A stretch of DNA of 64,000 bases from assembly GCA_029245955.1 (NCBI GenBank), contig JAQWOH010000010.1, positions 1 through 64,000 on the forward strand, read 5' to 3'. The position numbers and the translations under genes were made by a program. Each line of letters begins with the position of its first letter. The stretch's first letter is position 1. The DNA is from Fuerstiella sp. (lineage in GTDB: Bacteria; Planctomycetota; Planctomycetia; Planctomycetales; Planctomycetaceae). The notes beneath the pieces are model-generated. The model was given only the letters and a program-made list of their open reading frames with translations, was not told the origin of the DNA and ran no database searches. Below are positions 1 through 12,468 of the stretch, piece after piece.

Positions 1-43
1 CGCATCAAAACTTTGGCGGGTCGTTTGACGGAGAGAACATTAA

Positions 44-1555
<1,512 letters not shown>

Positions 1556-1676
1556 GTGTCTTTGGTGTTAGCTTGTTGGGTTGTGCCTGCTGGAGGCCGC
1601 GGCCCGCAAGCCTGGAGTTCTCGCAGCCCGTTGGGCATGCGGTTAATCGAAAAGAAGAGTCAGTCTGACGTAACTC

Positions 1677-2555
1677 ATGGCTAACGCACGCTCACTTGTA
1701 AAACGACTCAAGTCGGTCCGCAACATTCGCAAGATTACGCGGACGATGGAGCTGATTGCGACCGGTCGATTCAAGAAGGCGATGGACCGGGCCACAGAAG
1801 CGGCCGCCTACACGAAGAAGATTTCGGAGATCGTTGGCGATCTTGGTCAAGCTGATCTGAAGTTTTCGCACCCGCTGCTGGAGGAGCGACCGGAAACAAA
1901 GAATTCTGTCCTGTTGGTGCTGACTTCGAACCGAGGTCTCTGTGGGGGCTATAACGGGGCCGTTCTGCGCAATACTCTGCGTCATGTCCAGCAGCTTAAG
2001 GAAGATGGGATCGAATTCTCACTGGAAGTCTCCGGGAAACGCGGTATCAAGTTCCTGAACTTTCAACAGATTGAACTCGACCGCACATATATCCATTTTG
2101 AAGACCGACCAACGTTCGCGGAAGTGGACCAACTGGGTCTGCGTTTTGTCGATGACTACATCGCGGGACGTATTGATCGGCTTGATGTGTCTTACACGAG
2201 GTTTGATTCCATTTCCCGGCAGGAAGCCGTTGTCGAATCGATCCTGCCTCTGTCCAGTCTGGCCGGTGACAGCGATACCAAAGGTGAAGGCGGAAACGTT
2301 GACTACGAATTTCAGCCGTCTCCTCAGGAGATTCTGGAGGAATTGGTTCCGGCGGCGTTTCGTGCCAAACTGTTCAAGTGTTTTCTGGATGCAGCGGTCA
2401 GCGAGCAGATTGCTCGAATGGTTGCGATGAAGGGGGCGACAGAGAACGCAGACGAAATGGCCGGTACCCTGAAACAGCAGTACAACCGGGCACGTCAGGC
2501 GTCCATTACCTCCGAACTGGCGGAGATCATCGGTGGAGCTGCCGCGCTGGAATAA
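1677..2555 (+). CDS. atpG: F1F0 ATP synthase subunit gamma
   Basis: Central rotor shaft of F1 (292 aa). The N-terminal helix has the family pattern with RSLVKRLKSVRNIRKITRTM close to the start, and the C-terminal helix contains QIARMVAMKGATENADEM and a QQYNRARQASIT-type ending, both hallmarks of gamma. These two helices form the coiled coil that turns inside the alpha3-beta3 head. It lies between atpA and atpD with about 120-130 bp gaps on each side, somewhat loose for an atp operon, but same-strand and surely co-transcribed. No abnormality seen. Confidence 0.98.
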   Translation: MANARSLVKRLKSVRNIRKITRTMELIATGRFKKAMDRATEAAAYTKKISEIVGDLGQADLKFSHPLLEERPETKNSVLLVLTSNRGLCGGYNGAVLRNTLRHVQQLKEDGIEFSLEVSGKRGIKFLNFQQIELDRTYIHFEDRPTFAEVDQLGLRFVDDYIAGRIDRLDVSYTRFDSISRQEAVVESILPLSSLAGDSDTKGEGGNVDYEFQPSPQEILEELVPAAFRAKLFKCFLDAAVSEQIARMVAMKGATENADEMAGTLKQQYNRARQASITSELAEIIGGAAALE

Positions 2556-2668
2556 GTAACACAAGAGTACGCCGGAGTCAGTCTACGCTGTTTCGGCACC
2601 AACGATATTGCGGGAACAGTGATCCGCGTGTTCCCGCCTGAGTGACAACGTAACAACCCGAAGCGTAA

Positions 2669-4126
<1,458 letters not shown>

Positions 4127-4141
4127 TCACAGGACACCACC

Positions 4142-4540
4142 GTGGCGGACCTTCGTTTAATTCTTGTAACACCCGAAAAGACTCTTTTCGATCGCCCTGT
4201 GGCGTCGATTCGCGTTCCCATGTTTGACGGCAGCGCCGGGATCTATCCCGCCCGAGCGCCGCTGGTCGGACGCCTGGGCATTGGTGAATTAGTGCTCAAT
4301 GGTACGGACGGCGGCAGCGAGTCGTACTTGGTGGAAGGCGGCTTTGTTCAGGTGAAGGGTGAGCAGGTTTCTGTTCTGACCAACGGAGCGATGCCGGCCT
4401 CAGAAATCAGCCGTGCGTCTGCAGTGGCGGAGCTGGAACAGGCTCGTGCCGAAAAGGCCACGTCGGAAGAGGAGCTCAATTCGCTGGCCGGAAAACTGGA
4501 TAGAGCCCGCAAGCTGGTCAGTATGGCGACAGTCGATTAG
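4142..4540 (+). CDS. atpC: F1F0 ATP synthase subunit epsilon
   Basis: Regulatory epsilon subunit (132 aa): N-terminal beta-sandwich (about residues 1-87) that couples F1 to the c-ring, then a C-terminal helical hairpin (ISRASAVAELEQARAEKA...). The start is GTG at 4142, supported by AGGA at 4131-4134. It lies 15 bp after atpD and closes the F1 gene set visible here. The sequence MFDGSAGIYPARAPLVGRLG corresponds to the conserved FDGEMGILPGHAPLV region, with substitutions that are ordinary for distant phyla. Confidence 0.95.
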   Translation: MADLRLILVTPEKTLFDRPVASIRVPMFDGSAGIYPARAPLVGRLGIGELVLNGTDGGSESYLVEGGFVQVKGEQVSVLTNGAMPASEISRASAVAELEQARAEKATSEEELNSLAGKLDRARKLVSMATVD

Positions 4541-4620
4541 ATTGCTGAAACAGTTTTTAACAGAGCATTAGATGATTGATTCCGAACGCTGGTTCGGACA
4601 GACCACCGAAGGTGGAACCC

Positions 4621-4860
4621 ATGGCCAAGAAATTTGACGCTCGAATTGACGATCTGGTGATGGAAACCCGAACCAATTGGGATCCATCCGTGGGCGATTT
4701 GTCAGAAGAAGACCGTCGCTGGGTTGCGACGACAATTCATAACAGTCCGCAGAACGCGACCAATATTTCGTACGAACGCAGCCATACCGGTTTCACCCGC
4801 ACGATCACTGTGATGCTGGAAGATATTCAGAGGTTGTACCTCGCTCGCGAAGGGGACTGA
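4621..4860 (+). CDS. Small conserved-looking hypothetical protein
   Basis: A 79-aa protein (from ATG 4621) that I do not recognise. It is hydrophilic, with no signal peptide or membrane segment, and contains a DLSEEDRRW segment and a probable C-terminal helix ending LEDIQRLYLAREGD. A GGTGG ribosome binding site lies at 4611-4615. A TTG at 4576 would add 15 residues and is less convincing. It sits 80 bp after atpC on the same strand and may be read from the atp transcript. Coding base composition and a clean start suggest a real gene; function unknown. Confidence 0.55.
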   Translation: MAKKFDARIDDLVMETRTNWDPSVGDLSEEDRRWVATTIHNSPQNATNISYERSHTGFTRTITVMLEDIQRLYLAREGD

Positions 4861-4989
4861 TTCACCTGGCCGGTCCGATGGCAGTCAGACGTATTGTCAG
4901 GTCTTTCCGACGGATTACGCCGACGTTGGTTCGGCCGTCTTTGTACAGGACTTCCCTGCCCAGACGGGCAATGCAACAGGGATCTGTTT

Positions 4990-6309
4990 ATGGACCGCCG
5001 CACGTTTCTGCAGGCATCATCGTTACTGACAGCCGCAACGACCAGCGGTGTTTCCGCTGTGTCAGTGACTGGCGGTTCAGACGAAACGCTGACATCAAAC
5101 CTTAATCCGAAGATTCAGCACGCTCGCGACGTGGCGCTGGGAATTCTTAAGCCGACGAGTAAAGAGCTGGAACACGGTCTTCGTCTGCATGCTGAATCGC
5201 TGGTCTTCGATGCCTACGGATTTTCTCCTCGCGCTGCCGTGGACGGCGATGCTTTGACAGCCGCTGTTGAATCGGGCGCATCCGCTGCCGAACTGAAGGA
5301 CATGCGGGAAGACATGACGATGACTCGTTGTGTCAGTGATCCACAGGAGCAAAGCGAGTATCTGGATGCATGGCGAGCCTCAGGGGTAACGTGTATCTTT
5401 CAGAATGCCGGCGAAGAAGGACAGGACCCGCAGCGACTGATTAAGCGGCTGAGCCACTTTACCTATGCAACTGACATGCTCAAACAGTTTGTCGTCAAAG
5501 CAGCTGTTCCGGATGACGTTCATGACACGAAGACACAGGGCAAACACTGTCTGTACATGACGGGCAATGGCGTACCACTCACTCAGGAGTGGGTGTCTCA
5601 GGAGGACGAACTGCGATACGTAAGTGTCTTCTTCCACCTGGGAATCCGGATGATGCATCTGACTTACCAGCGGCGCAACATGATTGGCGATGGTTGTGGT
5701 GAAGTATCAAATGCCGGACTCAGCGATTTCGGGCGCACAGCAATTGCGGAGATGAATCGCGTCGGTGTTATACCGGACTGTGCGCATTCCGGCTGGCAGA
5801 CCAGTCTTGAAGCAGCGAAGGTGTCCAGTAAACCTGTCGTAGCCAGTCATTCCGTCTGTGGCGGAATCTATCCTCATATTCGCAGTAAGCCGGATAACGT
5901 TATTAAGGCGATCGCTGACAGCGGTGGATTCATCGGCATCTGTTGTGTTCCTCGTTACTTGCGTGGCACCGGAGACATTGCTGCACTGCTGGACCATATC
6001 GATTATGTCGTCAGAAAATTCGGCATCGACCGTGTCGCTATTGGCACAGACGTGGCTTACACGTCTCAGAATTACGCTGCGGAACGCCGAAAAGTACCAC
6101 GTCAACCAAAGGTGCGACCTGATTTCCGATCGTTGTGGCCGAAGGATGACTTCGTAACGACTGCAACAATGACAGATAGTATCGCCTGGACGAACTGGCC
6201 GTTGTTCACTGTCGGAATGGTACAGCGCGGCTACAGTGACGACGATATCCGCCAGGTACTGGGTGGCAATGTCATGCGTGTTGCTCGGGAATCACTGACA
6301 ACCGGCTGA
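4990..6309 (+). CDS. Exported membrane dipeptidase-like (peptidase M19 fold) protein
   Basis: Resembles renal/membrane dipeptidase (M19), a zinc TIM-barrel family. From ATG 4990 the product is 439 aa with a Tat-like start MDRRTFLQASS and an Ala/Thr-rich signal. Two family histidines are in place: H266 (DCAHSGW) and H287 (ASHSVCG), followed by GIDRVAIGTD near 350. The N-terminal HxD motif (usually DGHND) is replaced by FDAYGF at about 73-78, so the first metal site appears lost. It may be a divergent or non-peptidase subfamily rather than an active dipeptidase. An upstream ATG at 4894 would hide the signal peptide, so 4990 is preferred. Confidence 0.82.
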   Translation: MDRRTFLQASSLLTAATTSGVSAVSVTGGSDETLTSNLNPKIQHARDVALGILKPTSKELEHGLRLHAESLVFDAYGFSPRAAVDGDALTAAVESGASAAELKDMREDMTMTRCVSDPQEQSEYLDAWRASGVTCIFQNAGEEGQDPQRLIKRLSHFTYATDMLKQFVVKAAVPDDVHDTKTQGKHCLYMTGNGVPLTQEWVSQEDELRYVSVFFHLGIRMMHLTYQRRNMIGDGCGEVSNAGLSDFGRTAIAEMNRVGVIPDCAHSGWQTSLEAAKVSSKPVVASHSVCGGIYPHIRSKPDNVIKAIADSGGFIGICCVPRYLRGTGDIAALLDHIDYVVRKFGIDRVAIGTDVAYTSQNYAAERRKVPRQPKVRPDFRSLWPKDDFVTTATMTDSIAWTNWPLFTVGMVQRGYSDDDIRQVLGGNVMRVARESLTTG

Positions 6310-7135
6310 ACTGAACGCAGACGCATTGCAGTGCGGCTCGCGCGCACACGTGTCGTGGCAGGATCCCACATGTGGCAAACGGCATATTCGTGACAGGTGG
6401 GACTCCTTGAACTTTCGTTCCGCTGATCGCTGCCGCTTTTCCTGAGGTGGGGCGACGTTGCAAGAATGCTACCTGCGCATTGACCGAACATGACGTTGTA
6501 TGACATGTTCCATGTCATACAACGTGTCGGTACGCGGACACGTTGAAGAAGTCCCGGTATGCTGCGGTGAGTGGCACATTGTGAGATCTTAAAAGTGTGT
6601 GTTACACTCGGCAGGCATCATCAATGGCAATCCAATGATCGCCGGATTCGTCCTGGAATCACCTGGCGAGGCCGAACAGCGGTGGACTGTCCCGGACATA
6701 CGGAGTGATATTCGCTTTCCTGTCTGTCTTCCCGCTACGATTTCTGTCGACGCTGAACATGATATCAAGAGACGGATTGCCGACTCGTCGTTTAGCGGAC
6801 TTCGGCTGGTGATGGAAGAACCCGTGGAGATGGAAAGGAACACGTGACTACTGCCGAGGGGCAGCACTCGTCCTTCCAGCTGAGCATACGTCTCCGATGG
6901 GGACGGGATACCGGTGAGGGACAGCAGATTGGTTGCACGATGCCCGCAGAGCAGGGTGTTCAGCTGGTCTGTCGATTCCACGGGCTGCGAAGCAACGTCT
7001 CAAGTTCGCCGCGTCCTCAAACAACGAACTGGGATGAAACCGGCAACGGAAGCGACAGAGACGATTAGTTCGGCTTTGACATGCGGATTGACGGACATGT
7101 CAGGTGGCTAACTGTAGACGGCACGTTCTGAGCGG
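6310..7135. other. 826-bp stretch without a recognised gene
   Basis: Between the M19-like gene and the end of the cysteine desulfurase. Short open frames exist on both strands (for example 6599-6847 plus, 6589-6981 minus), but none shows a recognisable domain, convincing ribosome binding site or clear preference of frame. The main visible structure is the hairpin at 6493-6525. It could be decayed coding sequence or a regulatory/non-coding RNA region; I cannot decide from the sequence. Confidence 0.5.
6493..6525. repeat. Perfect 15-bp inverted repeat, 3-nt loop
   Basis: Left arm 6493-6507 (ACGTTGTATGACATG), loop TTC, right arm 6511-6525 (exact reverse complement). A 15-bp perfect stem with a 3-nt loop is a strong hairpin on either strand. 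It lies about 180 bp after the M19-like gene, and no T-tract follows on either side, so a classical intrinsic terminator is not obvious. A protein-binding operator, processed RNA stem or mobile-element remnant are alternatives. Confidence 0.85.
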
Positions 7136-8293
7136 CTACGGTCTGTTCTGCTGTGAAAGACTTCGCAGTCGCTCAACAACGCCCTGAATTCGGCGAGCCG
7201 CTTCTGAAATCTCTTCTGACGTGGTTTGGCGACTGACGGAAAACCGCACTGAACTCAGACAGACGTCAGCGGCGCAACCCATGGCCAGCAGCGCGGGAGC
7301 CGGTTCGGCAGAGCCGCTGGCGCACGTGCTTCCCAGGGAACACGCCACCCCTTCCAGATCCAGATTCACCAGTATCGCTTCACCGCTCAGCCCGGGAAAC
7401 GCGATGCTGAGTGTGTTGGGCAGTCGTGGTGCATCACTACCATGAACGACCGTTGGGCTGCAGTGTTGCTGCAGGTGCCTTTGCAACTGATCGCGCAATG
7501 TCTGAACGTGTTTCATGTGCGTCGTCGCATCGGCTGCAAAGGATTCAAGGGCTGTGACCATTCCTGCGATCAGGGGCACAGGCTCCGTACCGGCGCGACG
7601 ACCGGCTTCCTGATGACCCCCATCCAGCAATGGTGGCAGCTGCACGCCTCGACGCAGCAACAGACCACCGACGCCCCGAGGGCCGTGAAACTTATGAGCT
7701 CCGAATGCCAGAGCTGTGACGTTCAGTTCGCGAAAATTGACAGGAATCTTGCCCACCGCCTGTACTGCATCAATCAACAGCGGCACCTGATGTTTTTCAC
7801 ACAGCGTGGACAGCTTCGAGAGGTCCTGAAGAACGCCAGTCTCGTTGTGAGCCAGAATTACGTTTACTAGCTTCAGTTCGTCCCATGGCAGGTCATCACA
7901 CTGGTCGTTCAGTAACCGTCCGGCGGCATCAACATTCAGCGTGATCAGCTTCAGTCCGGTCTGTCGAGCGCGCTCGCACGCCGCCGTCGTGGCCGGGTGT
8001 TCGCCGGACGTGAGGGCTATTGCTCCCGTTCGTCCCAGCGTCAGTCCGTAGATGGCTGCGTTGATAGACTCAGTACCGCCACTCGTGAAAATCACTTCTG
8101 ACGGCTCCGCACCAAGAATATCGGCGATCGAATCCCGACAACGGTCCAGTACCGGCCGTGCGTCGCGGCCGAAGCTATGTTGACTTCCCGGATTGGCAAA
8201 TGCCGTCTGCCATGTAATGGCCATCGTCTCTGCTACTTCAGGCAGAATCTGAGTGGTCGCATTGTTGTCCAGATAGATTCGCGCGGGAGACAT
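7136..8293 (-). CDS. Cysteine desulfurase (NifS/IscS-like, class V aminotransferase fold)
   Basis: PLP enzyme that removes sulfur from cysteine for Fe-S cluster or thio-cofactor synthesis; cytoplasmic, 385 aa. It starts YLDNNATTQ, has the PLP-binding pair AHK (His200, Lys201) in FGAHKFHGP, and a mobile-loop cysteine at about Cys324 in GSTCASGS, as in the IscS/NifS group. Start ATG at 8293 overlaps the stop of the upstream exported TIM-barrel gene by one base (TGATG), implying coupled translation. A TTG three bases earlier is a weaker alternative. No iscU, iscR or suf gene is adjacent, so its delivery partner is unknown. Confidence 0.93.
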   Translation of the reverse strand: MSPARIYLDNNATTQILPEVAETMAITWQTAFANPGSQHSFGRDARPVLDRCRDSIADILGAEPSEVIFTSGGTESINAAIYGLTLGRTGAIALTSGEHPATTAACERARQTGLKLITLNVDAAGRLLNDQCDDLPWDELKLVNVILAHNETGVLQDLSKLSTLCEKHQVPLLIDAVQAVGKIPVNFRELNVTALAFGAHKFHGPRGVGGLLLRRGVQLPPLLDGGHQEAGRRAGTEPVPLIAGMVTALESFAADATTHMKHVQTLRDQLQRHLQQHCSPTVVHGSDAPRLPNTLSIAFPGLSGEAILVNLDLEGVACSLGSTCASGSAEPAPALLAMGCAADVCLSSVRFSVSRQTTSEEISEAARRIQGVVERLRSLSQQNRP

Positions 8294-9243
8294 CAACCAA
8301 CTTCCGTCAGGGAACGTTCCAGCAGATCCTTGCTGGCCTTGACACCAGCGTACTCGTCCAGCTTGCCCCCTTCGTATTCGATACCGATCCAGCCCTCGTA
8401 GTCGGACTCGACAACGATTTTCATCATCCTCTTGTAGTCTGTCTCCTTGCCCCAGCGGGTGTCAACGGTAACGAACGGGCGTGCTTCGTCAAAATCGTAC
8501 GTCTTGGCGCTCACAGCTCTCGCATATGGCAGCAGTTCTTTGGTGCCCGCGTAGCGGTCGTACCACTCGTTCTTGTTTCGGTCGATGCCGAAGTTGCCAA
8601 AGTCCGGCAGCGTTCCGCATCGCTTGTGGTCGACTTTCTGCATGACTGACGTCAGCCATTTGCCGTTGGATGACAGGCCACCATGATTCTCCACAATCAC
8701 GTCAATGCCATGCTGGTCACCAAATTCAGAGAGAGTTCGCAGGCCGTCGGCTGCTCGATGGACCTGATCTTCATAACTGCCTGAGCTGGCCGCGTTCACT
8801 CGGATGGCGTGGCATCCGAGCGTCCTGGCAGCTTCCACCCACTTGTAATGATTCTCAACCGCTTTGACTCGCTGTGTCAGACTGGCTGCCCCCAGTTGCC
8901 CTTCTCCATCAATCATGATCAGCAGCTGCGTGACGCCGTTGTCGGCAGCTCGCTTATTCATTTCTGCAAGATAGGACTTGTCTTCGGCCTTGTCCCTGAA
9001 GAACTGATTGACGTATTCGACCCCTTCGATTCCGAATCTGTTCTTTGTCGTTGCGGCAAAGTCAAGATTATCAAGTCGGCCGGCGTTCAGCTCCTTGTGC
9101 AGCGACCATTGTGCGAGGGAGATTCTGTAGTTGCTGCGTCTGTTTACGACTGTGGTTGCCGAAGCAGTCTGCCCCGCAAGACCTGCCGCAAGAGCACCTG
9201 CAGAAGATGCGAGAAGCGAACGTCGATCGATGGGTAAATTCAT
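8293..9243 (-). CDS. Tat-exported sugar phosphate isomerase/epimerase-like TIM barrel
   Basis: Xylose isomerase-like/AP endonuclease 2 family barrel (316 aa). The N-terminus has a twin-arginine signal (DRRSLLASS, then an Ala/Gly-rich stretch ending around ASA), so it should be exported folded. Metal-ligand-type segments are [23 protein letters not shown] and GIEYEGG, in the order expected for this fold; the usual His near KTYDFD is not obvious. The family includes hydroxypyruvate and inosose isomerases/dehydratases, so the substrate cannot be called. It is first in a two-gene unit whose second member is the cysteine desulfurase. Confidence 0.85.
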   Translation of the reverse strand: MNLPIDRRSLLASSAGALAAGLAGQTASATTVVNRRSNYRISLAQWSLHKELNAGRLDNLDFAATTKNRFGIEGVEYVNQFFRDKAEDKSYLAEMNKRAADNGVTQLLIMIDGEGQLGAASLTQRVKAVENHYKWVEAARTLGCHAIRVNAASSGSYEDQVHRAADGLRTLSEFGDQHGIDVIVENHGGLSSNGKWLTSVMQKVDHKRCGTLPDFGNFGIDRNKNEWYDRYAGTKELLPYARAVSAKTYDFDEARPFVTVDTRWGKETDYKRMMKIVVESDYEGWIGIEYEGGKLDEYAGVKASKDLLERSLTEVG

Positions 9244-9390
9244 AGGTCGCCTTTTCGAGAAATAGACCGTGCGGGGTGTCGCAGCGGCAGGAATTCTATC
9301 TGAAATCGTCTGGTCTATGGACTCTGAATGTTACCAGTGCAGCCAGCGGGTTTGTCGTGCGATGGCAGAATAATCTGTGACGTTTTCGGG

Positions 9391-11874
9391 CTATGGCTGG
9401 TCAGCTGCTGCAAGAACGTCAAGACTGCCGCGGACAGTGCCGTACATGGCCACCACTCGCTGTGTGGGCGTGGAAGTTGTTGCGTTCACGGCGGACAGAA
9501 CCTCACTCAGCATTCCTCGGCGAGTCATTCTTCGTGTGACGGTCTCGTAACAGGACTCTCGCCATGTTGGCGTTTTCAGCTCACCGATCGTCGTCAGCAG
9601 GCCTTCGGGAGTGTCGGACTTTTCGGCTGCGCACGCTACGATATACACAGCCGTCGAGGCCCTCAGGCCCGGCACGCTTGTCCCCTTCTCCAGCGCAGCC
9701 ACACCTTTCGCTGTCCCGTCATCGTGCCAGGTCCTGGCAGCAGCGACCAGGCCATCTACAGCGGCAAATTCCGCTACCGCGTCCGACCGCCCGGAAATGA
9801 GTACGGCAATCGCGGGGTCCACAGTCGATGCCTCAGGCAGGTCCTGACCGGAACAGGCGGCAGCAACAAATAACAAGCCGCTGAGTCCGTCGAGTCCGAT
9901 TTCCTGCCGCAGACCATCATTGGCCGCCATCGCCTGCTGGACGGCCGCCGCTCCCTGACGACTGACTACGCGTGCCAGCATCGCAATCAGACGCAGTCGT
10001 CGTTCTTCAGCAGCTCGTGAAAAACGGTCAATACCGCGGCGATAAGCAATGAATTTTGTTTTCACCTGTCCAACATCCGACAGGCCAAGCTCCTGTTCAA
10101 TCTGCTCTTGCACGCGTCTTTCGTTTTTTTCAATCTCTGTTGACGCCTTTCGGATGTCAGCCGTGGGCGGCAGTGTGGAGGTCACGAGGTAGTAGATCGT
10201 CTGAATGTTTTTTATGGCAGCAGCTTCATCGCCTCTCTTGACACAGGCTGCTGCGAAGTCAGCCACGCCCTCGGCTTGAAGCCATACGGCGGACAGATCC
10301 GGAGTTTTTGTGGCGATAACTGCGGCCATATCAGGCATGGGCATCGTCGTGCCGGAGACAGCGAATGCGGCCTCAGACGCTTTCGCCCAGAACGCGTCGG
10401 CAGCGGCGTCCATCGACAGTACCGCTCTCGTTCTGAACGCCTGGTCCGCACCACTGGTCACGGCCGCTGCGACAAGAGCTTCTTTTGTCGCATTGTCTGC
10501 GTTTACAGCCACCATCTGTTGGGCAACAGCTGCGAATGTATCGCCGGCCGTGAGCCCGTTCTGAGACGCGCCCCATCGAGTTGCGGATTCCCATTGGCCG
10601 AGCGTTGCAAGGTGCAGACCCACCGCGGTTATCATGGGTTCGTTCCATGAGAAAATCTCCAATGGCGGCAAGGGCAGCTGTTCAACATCACAAAGAGCAG
10701 ACGCAGTAGATGCCCACGCCGCATGTCGCACTGCATCAACCTGCGAAGAAACCGACTTGTCACGCTGCAGCCTGGTGATCAGTGCGGCAGCTCCGGCAGT
10801 GTCGTCGGAATCGACCAGCACGGCGGCCAGAGCTATTGCCGATTCAAGGGCAACGCCGCCGGACTGCGGAATGCCGCCCACCAGTGACTTTGCATCGTTC
10901 AGAGACCTGCTGGCGGCTGTCTCGTCGCCTGCCAGACGACTTTTCCAGTATTCGGCCGTCAACGGTCCGATGCGGTAATAGGCGGTGTTCCGACGAGTTT
11001 GACCCGCGACAACTTTCATCTGTGCAAATTCTGTGTTCGCTTTATTCGGCATTCCCAGACGAAGCCACGCATCACCTGTCAGTCGTCGACAATACGCCTT
11101 GTCGCGATTGCCGTTTTCACGCGACGTTCTGACCATCGCCTGAACAAGCTCGATCGCCTTGCTTCGGTAGTCCGTCGCCTGCTGTGCGTCCGGATCTTCC
11201 ACAACTGGCTTACCGTTGTCAGACGGTTCGGCATCATCGACGTCGACGGAATCAAATTTGGACATGTCGTATGGCTGCTGCAGGTTCTTGTCGTCATCGG
11301 AGGGACGATTCAGAACGAACACCAGCCCCAGGGTTGCCACCAGCAGAACTGCACCAACAATCCCGTACATCACCATCGGATTTTTCGCCGATGAGGGCTC
11401 TGTTAATTTTTTCTCAGTGGCCAGCGCTTCATCACTGATTCGCGCAGGGGCTCGGGGCTTGACCGCAGCTTCCTCACCCGTCGCGGTAAACAGGGGAACC
11501 ATGCATTCTTTATTTGCACATTTGACCTGTCTGCCGACGGCCGCCTTGGGGATGAAACCCTGTGTTTCACACATGGGACAGACAACACGATGCAGACGCC
11601 CCTTCACCGGCCTGCGAGCACATTGAATCGCCTTCGCCGCAGTTGGACTTTGAGCAAGTGAAAACGGGTCGTCGCTGGCAGGGGCTTCCGGCTTTGCCGC
11701 AGGTTTCCTTCTGTCGCCAGCGGGATCGGTCGGTTTCCTGCTCTCCGGTTTGGTTGCTTTTGGGTTGCCCGCCTTCTTTGAAGACCCATCCATCGCGGAA
11801 CCGCAGAATGGACAGTCCTGAGCGTCGTCATCCAGTACTGACTGGCCGCACGAAGGGCATGTTGGCAAATCCAT
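9391..11874 (-). CDS. Zinc-ribbon, single-pass membrane protein of unknown function
   Basis: From ATG 11874 (GGAAAG eight bases upstream) the product is 827 aa. A first zinc ribbon (CPSCG...CPFCG) occupies residues 6-24, a Pro/Lys/Ala-rich linker follows, and a second cysteine pattern (CPMC...CANKEC) lies at about 99-124. One transmembrane helix is at about 167-188 (GIVGAVLLVATLGLVFVL). The remaining 630 residues are Ala-rich and probably helical, possibly degenerate TPR-like, and would lie on the far side of the membrane. This cytoplasmic-ribbon/membrane/repeat layout is common in planctomycete proteins of unknown role. A start at 11961 would add 29 residues with no visible signal. Confidence 0.85.
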   Translation of the reverse strand: MDLPTCPSCGQSVLDDDAQDCPFCGSAMDGSSKKAGNPKATKPESRKPTDPAGDRRKPAAKPEAPASDDPFSLAQSPTAAKAIQCARRPVKGRLHRVVCPMCETQGFIPKAAVGRQVKCANKECMVPLFTATGEEAAVKPRAPARISDEALATEKKLTEPSSAKNPMVMYGIVGAVLLVATLGLVFVLNRPSDDDKNLQQPYDMSKFDSVDVDDAEPSDNGKPVVEDPDAQQATDYRSKAIELVQAMVRTSRENGNRDKAYCRRLTGDAWLRLGMPNKANTEFAQMKVVAGQTRRNTAYYRIGPLTAEYWKSRLAGDETAASRSLNDAKSLVGGIPQSGGVALESAIALAAVLVDSDDTAGAAALITRLQRDKSVSSQVDAVRHAAWASTASALCDVEQLPLPPLEIFSWNEPMITAVGLHLATLGQWESATRWGASQNGLTAGDTFAAVAQQMVAVNADNATKEALVAAAVTSGADQAFRTRAVLSMDAAADAFWAKASEAAFAVSGTTMPMPDMAAVIATKTPDLSAVWLQAEGVADFAAACVKRGDEAAAIKNIQTIYYLVTSTLPPTADIRKASTEIEKNERRVQEQIEQELGLSDVGQVKTKFIAYRRGIDRFSRAAEERRLRLIAMLARVVSRQGAAAVQQAMAANDGLRQEIGLDGLSGLLFVAAACSGQDLPEASTVDPAIAVLISGRSDAVAEFAAVDGLVAAARTWHDDGTAKGVAALEKGTSVPGLRASTAVYIVACAAEKSDTPEGLLTTIGELKTPTWRESCYETVTRRMTRRGMLSEVLSAVNATTSTPTQRVVAMYGTVRGSLDVLAAADQP

Positions 11875-12468
11875 AACAATAACTTTCCAAAGTAAGCTGA
11901 CAGGCCCGGGCACGTGTTCCGGAAAACGCAGCTGACAGATCATTTGATGGGAGATCTGCATTGACCAGGAACTGCAGTGGTCAACGGTCAGGTCGATGTG
12001 ACAGGGCGATTCAGATTTTATCCCGCAGGTGCGCTGAACGCATCAAAGAACGGCTCACGTCGACCCTATCTTGACTGGAATGTGGCGAATACTCAAATGA
12101 TCGAATGTCGGAATCCCCGGGGTCGCTTCGCATACTCCTGTCCTGCTGTATAACGATTGCAACGGTTGTGACAGTGATCTGCACTGCGTTGACGGTGTTG
12201 GAAATCGGTTCGTACTGCGTCTCCTACTTCGGCAGTTGCTGCCGTTGCGCTGTCCGGAGAAGGAGTTGAAGGTGGAACGATGCGGATCGTTCCGGATGTC
12301 CAGACTGGGCAATTCAGCGAATTGGCTGCGAGCTGGCGAGCACCCCCTTCGGAAATCCGGGTGTTTCAACGTGTGGGCCGGTGGCGCCGTCTACTTCCGG
12401 TCGCCATGAAGGCGATACGGATTGGGGGATACCACCTTTACCCGCTGGTTTCAATAACTGGAAAAACG
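11875..12468. other. 594-bp intergenic region between divergent genes
   Basis: Lies between the divergently read zinc-ribbon protein (minus) and the Fn3-like surface protein (plus), so promoters for both should be here. I could not assign a convincing -35/-10 pair. An open frame continues upstream of the surface-protein start to 12280, with a ribosome-binding-like GAAGGTGG before an ATG there. A longer surface-protein N-terminus is therefore possible, but the added residues carry no recognisable feature. Confidence 0.45.
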
